6,059 bases of DNA. Origin: Methanosarcinaceae archaeon (lineage in GTDB: Archaea; Halobacteriota; Methanosarcinia; Methanosarcinales; Methanosarcinaceae). How positions within the stretch are numbered: the stretch's first letter is position 1; the number at the start of each line of letters is the position of its first letter. The position numbers and the translations under genes were made by a program. The stretch is taken from positions 1-6,059 of the forward strand of contig JAUWBW010000118.1 of NCBI GenBank assembly GCA_030609665.1. Direction: 5' to 3'. The notes under the pieces are model-generated. The model was not told where the DNA came from and ran no database searches. It saw only the letters and a program-made list of their open reading frames with translations. Below, piece by piece: positions 1-3,939 of this stretch.

Positions 1-118
1 CTTTGGCGCTGTTTCCGAATTTTGTCACTTTTCTGAGATACTGTAATATACGAAATTCGTATTATACTTACAAATCGAAATGGTTTTTGAAGGTAAAGTC
101 TATTCATTAAAGAAAATT
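1..118. other. Left-edge region, no recognised gene
   Basis: I recognise no gene here. Two plus-strand frames are open from the window edge and close early: one ends with SEFCHFSEIL and a stop at 44-46, another runs about 35 codons to a stop near 115-117. Either could be the tail of a gene lying to the left, but neither shows a family motif. On the minus strand a GTG near position 29 opens a frame toward the edge without a visible ribosome binding site. The stretch is AT-rich and holds one palindrome, listed separately. Confidence 0.4.
48..62. repeat. 15-bp perfect palindrome
   Basis: ATACGAA and TTCGTAT flank a single central A, giving a perfect 7-bp dyad. It lies in AT-rich non-coding DNA about 70 bp before the attC-like element. 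The shape suits a dimeric regulator's operator, but no gene nearby clearly depends on it, so its role is unknown. Confidence 0.5.
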
Positions 119-200
119 AAATAACACGCCATGCAACTTCATACAACAGCAGATACCCCAAATTGCCTTCGGCAATTTCGGGTATCTGCGGACGTTATCG
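119..200 (+). repeat. attC-like imperfect dyad, copy 1 (left of trmO)
   Basis: The core is a strong hairpin at 149-189: a 10-bp outer arm (GCAGATACCC / GGGTATCTGC), one C-C mismatch, then 8 bp (AAATTGCC / GGCAATTT) around a TTC loop. Outside it, ATAAC (121-125) can pair with GTTAT (194-198), leaving a long left bulge (126-148) against four bases on the right. The right end CTGCGGACGTTATCG resembles the L'/R' end of integron attC sites, whose core site is GTTRRRY; here the last three positions deviate. The left segment CATACAACAGC (140-150) and the right end recur in copy 2 after trmO. Known of attC sites: they recombine as folded single strands and bear extrahelical bases. That this is an attC is inference; a REP- or MITE-like archaeal repeat is the alternative. 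Confidence 0.6.
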
Positions 201-229
201 GAAATCGCTGGTAGAAAGGTGATGAAATT

Positions 230-712
230 ATGGATGAGATAAAGTATAAGCCAATAGGTATTATTCATTCTCCATTTAAAAAACCTAAAGGAACACCCAG
301 ACAACCCACAGCCGCTAAAGGTATTGATGGAAAAGTGGAGGTATTTCCAGAATATGCAGAAGGCTTAAAGGATGTCGAAGGATTTTCTCACATCATTTTA
401 GTATGCCACTTACACTTATCCAAACCATCATTAAAAGTGAAGCCGTTTATGGATGAGCAAATGCGTGGAGTTTTTGCAACAAGATCTCCAAGTAGACCGA
501 ATCCAATCGGTATTTCGATAGTGCGTCTTGTTAAAATTGAAGAAAACATACTCCATGTTCAAGATTTGGATATTATTGATGGTACCCCTCTCTTGGATAT
601 TAAACCCTATGTTGGCGAATTTGATGCAAAAGAGGTTGATAAGATAGGCTGGCTTGAGAAAAATGTGCATAAACTTCCAACGTCAAATGATGATGGGAGG
701 CTTATAAAATGA
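230..712 (+). CDS. trmO: TrmO/TsaA-family tRNA m6t6A37 methyltransferase
   Basis: This 160-residue protein belongs to the TrmO (TsaA, UPF0066) family. TrmO uses S-adenosylmethionine to N6-methylate t6A at position 37 of threonine tRNA, in the cytoplasm. Signature motifs are in order: PIGIIHSPF followed by GTPRQP near residues 8-26, VEGFSHIILVCHLH near 49-62, the diagnostic GVFATRSPSRPNPIGIS near 80-96, and DGTPLLDIKPYV near 117-128. It has the single-domain length and lacks the C-terminal domain of the E. coli protein. The ATG is supported by AGGTGAT at 217-223, a near-perfect anti-16S match with six bases of spacing. The gene is isolated, starts 35 bp after the G/TT position of the left attC-like site, and its TGA stop lies inside the start of the right one. 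Codon use looks more AT-rich than in mfnB or tmk, which fits acquisition as a cassette (inference). Confidence 0.93.
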   Translation: MDEIKYKPIGIIHSPFKKPKGTPRQPTAAKGIDGKVEVFPEYAEGLKDVEGFSHIILVCHLHLSKPSLKVKPFMDEQMRGVFATRSPSRPNPIGISIVRLVKIEENILHVQDLDIIDGTPLLDIKPYVGEFDAKEVDKIGWLEKNVHKLPTSNDDGRLIK

Positions 713-783
713 TCTACGCGACATACAATAACAGCGAAGATACGTTTACTCCTCGCACTTCGTATGTCCGCAGAACGTTAGGC
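707..783 (+). repeat. attC-like imperfect dyad, copy 2 (right of trmO)
   Basis: This element overlaps the trmO stop codon and ends in GCAGAACGTTAGGCG, whose GTTAGGC (777-783) fits the integron core site GTTRRRY exactly. GCGACATAC (718-726) pairs with GTATGTCCGC (762-771) with one bulged C, and GAAG (736-739) with CTTC (758-761), leaving AATAACAGC extrahelical on the left side only. Compared with copy 1 it shares AAAT..ACGC at the left end, CATACAA..ACAGC..AGATAC in the left arm, GTAT.T and ACGTTA on the right, and an AAAT stretch just beyond. The central stem and loop sequence is entirely different. A matching R'' box (GCCTAAC-like) is not clear on the left, which weakens the attC reading. 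Confidence 0.6.
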
Positions 784-791
784 GCAAATGC

Positions 792-863
792 GTGTTAATA
801 ATAGAAGTTTCTCATATGGATGTACTGAACTGGCTACAAGCTAATGGATATATGAAAAAATAA
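792..863 (+). pseudogene. Short orphan reading frame, possible truncated gene tail
   Basis: A plus-strand frame beginning GTG runs 23 codons to a TAA. It contains MDVLNWLQANGYMKK, which has the amphipathic, charged look of a genuine protein C-terminus. The frame is open back through the attC-like site to at least 777, so the reading frame starts essentially at the element's right boundary. No ribosome binding site is obvious before the GTG. It could be the 3' end of a gene cut when the cassette-like unit arrived, or a chance frame. I do not recognise the family. Confidence 0.3.
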
Positions 864-893
864 AATAAAAGAAAAATGTGAGAAAACTCACAT
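855..893 (-). terminator. Hairpin plus T-tract terminator of mfnB
   Basis: Read on the minus strand, ATGTGAG and CTCACAT form a 7-bp stem around TTTT (876-893), followed by a T-rich run TTTTCTTTTATTTTATTTTTT (875-855). The first arm contains the ATG TGA end of mfnB, so the hairpin overlaps the stop codon. Archaeal termination depends mainly on the T-rich tract, which is the strongest in the window. Confidence 0.7.
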
Positions 894-1586
894 CTCGCTC
901 TTCAGTTTCTCAACAAGTTCCAGCTGAATACAATCATCACGGTCGCCGCCACAAACCATGCCGCGAATACCGAGAACATCTGGCTGGATGCGGCGCAGGG
1001 CCGGAAGGTCCTTGAACTCGAGCGCGCCTGCAATTGCGCTCAGTAGATCCATCTCGCGTGCCAATTTTGTGAACTCAATAAGTTCCTCTTCGGACATGAA
1101 CTCGAAAGTTGAACGGCCGTCTTTGACCCCGGTATCCATCATAACCACGTCAACGCCTGCTTTTGCGCCGATTGCCGGAAGCAACATTGGTGAGATCGAA
1201 TTAATACGCTCATAATCGGCATAACCGGATGCTACGACGAACTTTGATGGATCGTAATCCTTCACCGAGCGCACAATATTGGTAAGCATTTCAAGTGCCT
1301 GTTCTTCGGTTTGAATATCGAATAATCCTACTTTGATATAATCTGCACCAGCAGATGCTGCGCCCAATGCAGCAAGCGATGCTGTTCCGGGTTTGTAGTT
1401 AAAATCTCCGATCGTTGCACTGACCGGTTGTTTTGAACCGATGGCATCCTTTACAGAACTAATGACCCATGGGAAATTTGCACCCAGTGAACCTTCCTTA
1501 GGATTTTTAACATCGACAATATCGGCACCGCCATTAGAGGCAACTATTGCTTCTTCTTTATTGATTGGACTGATAAGTAATTTCAT
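888..1586 (-). CDS. mfnB: (5-formylfuran-3-yl)methyl phosphate synthase MfnB
   Basis: MfnB condenses two molecules of glyceraldehyde-3-phosphate into 4-(hydroxymethyl)-2-furancarboxaldehyde phosphate, the furan precursor of methanofuran, the first C1 carrier of methanogenesis. This 232-residue protein matches the family (DUF556, TIM-barrel, about 235 residues). The N-terminal MKLLISP, the DIVDVKNPKEGSLGA block at 22-36 and GMVCGGDRD near the C-terminus are typical. Three lysines known to matter in the Methanocaldococcus enzyme are at the same positions: K27 (Schiff base), K85 (in DYIKVGLF) and K155 (in MDTGVKDG). The start has AAGGTG a few bases upstream. It is transcribed away from the HisA/HisF-like gene across a 50-bp spacer and ends in a clear hairpin/T-tract terminator, so it is probably monocistronic. 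Confidence 0.96.
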   Translation of the reverse strand: MKLLISPINKEEAIVASNGGADIVDVKNPKEGSLGANFPWVISSVKDAIGSKQPVSATIGDFNYKPGTASLAALGAASAGADYIKVGLFDIQTEEQALEMLTNIVRSVKDYDPSKFVVASGYADYERINSISPMLLPAIGAKAGVDVVMMDTGVKDGRSTFEFMSEEELIEFTKLAREMDLLSAIAGALEFKDLPALRRIQPDVLGIRGMVCGGDRDDCIQLELVEKLKSEM

Positions 1587-1636
1587 GAAACACCTTCTTA
1601 TATATATAGGTTTGAATATCTGTGTATTGATTAAAT
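1587..1636. promoter_or_regulatory. Bidirectional promoter between mfnB and the hisA/hisF-like gene
   Basis: The 50-bp divergent spacer is AT-rich. TATATATA at about 1600-1608 lies 28-36 bp before the plus-strand ATG, the right distance for an archaeal TATA box giving a leaderless or very short-leader hisA-like mRNA; consistently, no Shine-Dalgarno precedes that ATG. On the minus strand, CATATTTAAT around 1625-1638 could be the TATA element for mfnB, with AAGGTG (1593-1598) serving translation. The two promoters would then overlap each other's start regions. Positions are read by eye. Confidence 0.5.
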
Positions 1637-2344
1637 ATGTTTCGAATTATCTTTGTGTTAGATATATATAATCGTATTGTTGTGCACGCACAAGGTGGGA
1701 ACCGGCAGAATTACCTACCCATCCATAAATCCAGCATGCTTTGCAATTCTTCCGAACCACTGGCAGTGATAAATGCAGTCAACCCAAAAGAAGTGTACAT
1801 CGCCGACCTGAATATCCTGCAGGGGATCGGTGAGCACGACACAAATTTTGCTGACATACGTGCGGTTTCGCAAAAAGTCAAGACAATGCTCGATCCGGGT
1901 ATATCATCCCCGTCCGATATCGAAGAGGCACTTTCTATTGCAGGCAGTGTCATCCTTGGTACTGAGACTGCGTCATTAGACACGATATCACATGCCGCAT
2001 CAGAATTTCCCGGGCGTGTGAATGTCAGCATTGACATAAAGAACAACAGGATCCTGACCCGCGACCCGGATATGCCGGATGATCCGATAGAGGTCATTGG
2101 TATGTTGAATGACATGAATATCCAGGACATCATTATTCTGGATATGGACAAGGTCGGCACATCAAGCGGTATCGATTCACAATTTTTAAGTATGATTGCC
2201 GCCAGTTCCAATCATGATGTGCTGCTTGGCGGCGGGATCAAGGATATTAACGATATTGAAACACTAAACGATATCGGTCTGAAAGGTGTACTTGTGGCAA
2301 CTGCACTGCACAATGGCAAAATACCACTTACAATGATCCAATGA
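1637..2344 (+). CDS. HisA/HisF-family TIM-barrel protein (methanogen paralog)
   Basis: This 235-residue protein is a (beta-alpha)8 barrel related to HisA and HisF of histidine synthesis, most like the methanogen paralog family (hisAF-related). Both catalytic-type aspartates of HisA/HisF are in place: D9 in IFVLDIYNR and D133 in VNVSIDIKNN. Phosphate-binding loops are visible as LLGGGIKD (about 196-203) and GVLVATALHNGKI (about 217-229); LDMDKVGTSSG (169-178) matches the HisA DRDGTxxG strand end. The N-terminal histidine-binding/RLVKG block of true HisA is replaced by VVHAQGGNR. The substrate is not established. Its divergent pairing with mfnB suggests a role in C1-cofactor synthesis (inference). 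The ATG was chosen because FRIIFVLDIYNR forms the first barrel strand; expression is probably leaderless. Confidence 0.88.
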   Translation: MFRIIFVLDIYNRIVVHAQGGNRQNYLPIHKSSMLCNSSEPLAVINAVNPKEVYIADLNILQGIGEHDTNFADIRAVSQKVKTMLDPGISSPSDIEEALSIAGSVILGTETASLDTISHAASEFPGRVNVSIDIKNNRILTRDPDMPDDPIEVIGMLNDMNIQDIIILDMDKVGTSSGIDSQFLSMIAASSNHDVLLGGGIKDINDIETLNDIGLKGVLVATALHNGKIPLTMIQ

Positions 2345-2393
2345 TGATTGTCTATTAAATCAATATCAATTTTAGCATTAATAGGTGAAAACA

Positions 2394-2639
2394 ATGTCAG
2401 ACAATGAAGTTACTGAAGTTACAGAATCCGAAGGCGATGGATATACAGAAATAAAAATGGGTGCAGGGTGGTATCTTACCATCACACTTGCAAAAAGCGA
2501 GAAATACGACAATGAATATGTCGAGATCGCAAAGGAGCGCGGCGGCAACAAACGCAGTCGGTTCAACCTTAATCCAAAGTATGTAAAAGCATTGGGTGAA
2601 GCTCTGCTGAAATTCGCGGATGAAAACAAACTGCCTTAA
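2394..2639 (+). CDS. Small conserved protein, possible PC4-like ssDNA-binding fold
   Basis: An 81-residue acidic-tailed protein. The ATG at 2394 is preferred over the GTG at 2385 because AGGTG (2383-2387) is then a properly spaced ribosome binding site. After an acidic, disordered-looking N-terminus (1-16), the rest reads as a beta-rich core (YTEIKMGAGWYLTITLAK, then EYVEIAKERGG) followed by KRSRFNLNPKYVKALGEALLK, a helix. The order of strands then RxxFxLNPxxxxxLxxxL resembles PC4/Sub1 transcription coactivators, which bind single-stranded DNA. This is a by-eye fold guess without a profile search. It starts 49 bp after the HisA/HisF-like gene, with a possible TATA element (CTATTAAAT, about 2352-2360) of its own, and converges with tmk. 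Confidence 0.8.
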   Translation: MSDNEVTEVTESEGDGYTEIKMGAGWYLTITLAKSEKYDNEYVEIAKERGGNKRSRFNLNPKYVKALGEALLKFADENKLP

Positions 2640-2669
2640 TCCTCAAATATTCAAACAACTGATCAAAAC

Positions 2670-3269
2670 TTAAAAGTTCGATGTGAGCAAATCAATCACA
2701 TCGGTTTCGATTTCTTTTATTGACCTGTCAGTATCAATTATCACAAACCTCTGCGGGTCTTCCTTTACAAGACGAAGATAATTCGCACGCACACGTTCCA
2801 AAAACCCGATCTTCTCGAACTTGGTCTGCTCGCCCCTGTTGCCGCATCGCTCAACCGCAATCTTTGGGTCAATGTCAAAAAGTATGGTCAGATCAGGTAC
2901 GACAGTCCAGCCGCTGTGGATAGACTGTATCCATTCGATCGGATCATCGAACCTATCTCCCAATGTAACACCCTGATATGCATAACGACTGTCCGAATAC
3001 CTATCAGAGATCACAGTCTTTCCATTCTCAAGTGCAGGCTGTATGATCTTTGAGATATGCTCGGCATGGTCTGCTGTGAACAGGAACAGTTCTGCAAGGT
3101 GGTCTGTGTCGGAATGTATGGCGCGTTCGACCGCTTCACCGATCCAGTCGTTTGTCGGTTCTCTGGTAAACACCACACTGCTCATGGAAGGATGCGCCTT
3201 CAACCGTTCTAATGCTGTGGATTTGCCGGAGCCGTCGATACCTTCCAGTGTGATTAGTTTTCCACTCAT
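2670..3269 (-). CDS. tmk: Thymidylate kinase
   Basis: Tmk phosphorylates dTMP to dTDP with ATP, the step feeding dTTP synthesis in the cytoplasm. The 199-residue protein is standard length. Visible motifs: Walker A GIDGSGKST at 10-18, the FTREPT motif at 34-39 that contacts substrate, LFTADHAEHI at 63-72, the DRY motif at 89-91 within SDRYSDSRYAYQG, and a lid region RCGNRGEQTKFE near 160-172 with FLERVRANY following. It starts 30 bp after the stop of the zinc-ribbon gene on the same strand, so the two are probably one transcript. The Shine-Dalgarno is weak (GGA before ATTTATC), which fits translation within an operon. A 12-bp dyad (AACTT/AAGTT, 2667-2678) spans the stop codon. Confidence 0.97.
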   Translation of the reverse strand: MSGKLITLEGIDGSGKSTALERLKAHPSMSSVVFTREPTNDWIGEAVERAIHSDTDHLAELFLFTADHAEHISKIIQPALENGKTVISDRYSDSRYAYQGVTLGDRFDDPIEWIQSIHSGWTVVPDLTILFDIDPKIAVERCGNRGEQTKFEKIGFLERVRANYLRLVKEDPQRFVIIDTDRSIKEIETDVIDLLTSNF

Positions 3270-3299
3270 GATAAATTCCGTTTTGTAAACTCAAGATAT

Positions 3300-3428
3300 T
3301 TACGTGCGAACTGTGTCTTCACTGCCGCATTGTGGGCATTTTATAGGAACGAAGTTGGGGTCAGCCTGAAATACAAAATCGCAAACGTTGCATCTGAAAT
3401 ATACCATTGATTGGTTTACATCATCCAT
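3300..3428 (-). CDS. 42-residue zinc-ribbon protein
   Basis: A short gene encoding MDDVNQSMVYFRCNVCDFVF, then a linker, then IKCPQCGSEDTVRT and TAA. Two CxxC pairs (CNVC at 13-16 and CPQC at 33-36) separated by 16 residues make a classical zinc ribbon (rubredoxin- or HypA-like knuckles). The start is secure: AAGGTGATC lies a few bases before the ATG and is a full anti-16S match. Partners cannot be told from sequence; such single-domain archaeal zinc ribbons bind nucleic acid or protein. It precedes tmk by 30 bp on the same strand, and its upstream region carries three phased CTTAA motifs. Confidence 0.85.
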   Translation of the reverse strand: MDDVNQSMVYFRCNVCDFVFQADPNFVPIKCPQCGSEDTVRT

Positions 3429-3450
3429 TTTGATCACCTTACACATATAG

Positions 3451-3486
3451 GACTTAAGTCTTAGATTAAGATTCTAGTTAAGAATC
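3451..3486 (-). promoter_or_regulatory. Three CTTAA motifs in 12-bp phase upstream of zinc-ribbon/tmk
   Basis: On the minus strand the units GATTCTTAACTA, GAATCTTAATCTA and AGACTTAAGTC follow one another. Their CTTAA cores lie at plus positions 3478-3482, 3466-3470 and 3454-3458, exactly 12 bp apart. The last unit is also the 10-bp palindrome GACTTAAGTC. They lie 23 to 58 bp upstream of the zinc-ribbon ATG, over the expected TATA/BRE and start region, so they are candidate operator repeats for this gene pair. Confidence 0.5.
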
Positions 3487-3579
3487 AATAATAAGTTACT
3501 CATCAAATAATATTAATGTGCCGATTTCTTGATATTTACGAAAAGGCACTTGCCAGTCCTTTATCTGAACATTCGTAAT

Positions 3580-3777
3580 CTACAATTCATATTCTGGAGA
3601 CGTTTGATGATTGAAAATATGTTTGATGATACCGTTTTCATCAATTATCGGATATTGTATCATTATTAACACCGGACATTTCGTTTTTCGATCCAGCAAT
3701 AATATAACTTTTATTATATATTGTCTTCCATATGCAAAAAGGGGGTGCGTACGTTCAAATCGCACGCAATCCCACAA
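3580..3777 (-). pseudogene. PAS-like fragment, probably a gene remnant
   Basis: A 65-codon minus-strand frame whose only upstream start is a TTG without a ribosome binding site. Its last half, DRKTKCPVLIMIQYPIIDENG then IIKHIFNH, resembles the final two strands of a PAS domain (pattern K..PV.....PI.DENG.I..I). The first 20 residues (RFERTHPLFAYGRQ) do not fit and overlap a tRNA-like stretch. No kinase region follows: the frame stops at TAG and the next gene is the zinc ribbon. A decayed sensor gene is the best reading; a chance frame is possible. Confidence 0.35.
3741..3775 (+). other. tRNA 3'-half-like sequence (T-arm), no complete tRNA
   Basis: GTTCAAATC (3753-3761) fits the tRNA T-loop/B-box pattern GTTCRANYC. 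GTACG (3749-3753) and CGCAC (3761-3765) make four of five T-stem pairs, and GCAATCCCAC follows where an acceptor 3' strand would be. No matching 5' acceptor strand, D-arm or anticodon arm is found upstream. It may be a leftover 3' tRNA end of the kind copied at integrase attachment sites, or chance. Confidence 0.2.
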
Positions 3778-3807
3778 TCTGTCACTAACTGCCTTGAAAC
3801 CATCCTC

Positions 3808-3939
3808 CTATGATTCATGGCTATCAGTCAATGTTTCCAGAAAGGCGACTATAGCATTCTCTTCCTCATTAGATAGACCAAGGTTCCCTAATTCATCTAT
3901 ATTTACATTCATGTCCACTTCAGGCGCTGGCCACTCCCC
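3808..3939 (-). pseudogene. C-terminal remnant of a cytochrome-c-peroxidase-like protein
   Basis: Directly after the kinase TGA, in the same frame, 43 codons read GEWPAPEVDMNVNIDEL, then GNLGLSNEEENAIVAFLETL, then TDSHES and TAG. Segments like WPAPEV..N.NxDELGNLGL and EEExAIVAFLxTLTD are the usual C-terminus of MauG/di-haem cytochrome c peroxidase proteins. The haem-binding CxxCH motifs and the rest of the protein are absent, so this is a tail only. ATG at residue 10 has no ribosome binding site. The junction with the kinase stop suggests a deletion or insertion that brought the kinase 3' end against the old gene. TGA readthrough is not expected: known archaeal recoding of TGA needs a SECIS element and occurs in other lineages. 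Confidence 0.6.

Larger units (their letters stand above)
3429..3939. other. 511-bp gene-free region with gene debris
   Basis: No intact gene is present between the zinc-ribbon start and the kinase stop. From right to left it holds the cytochrome-c-peroxidase-like tail, a tRNA-T-arm-like sequence, a very AT-rich patch with TATA-like TATATAATAAAAG on the minus strand (about 3708-3720), the PAS-like fragment, a small dyad GGCACTTGCC (3545-3554), and the phased CTTAA motifs. The mix of unrelated fragments suggests repeated insertion and deletion. Confidence 0.6.

Noticed and set aside
149..189. Hairpin 149-189 as a terminator of a gene at the left edge
   Set aside because: No T-rich tract follows on either side, and a related element with the same flanks recurs after trmO.
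1711..2211. 166-codon minus-strand frame inside the HisA/HisF-like gene
   Set aside because: The opposite strand encodes a barrel with all expected motifs; this frame is its shadow.
2667..2678. AACTTAAAAGTT dyad as a bidirectional terminator between the convergent genes
   Set aside because: Stems of 5 AT-rich pairs with no convincing T-run on the plus strand; too weak to call.
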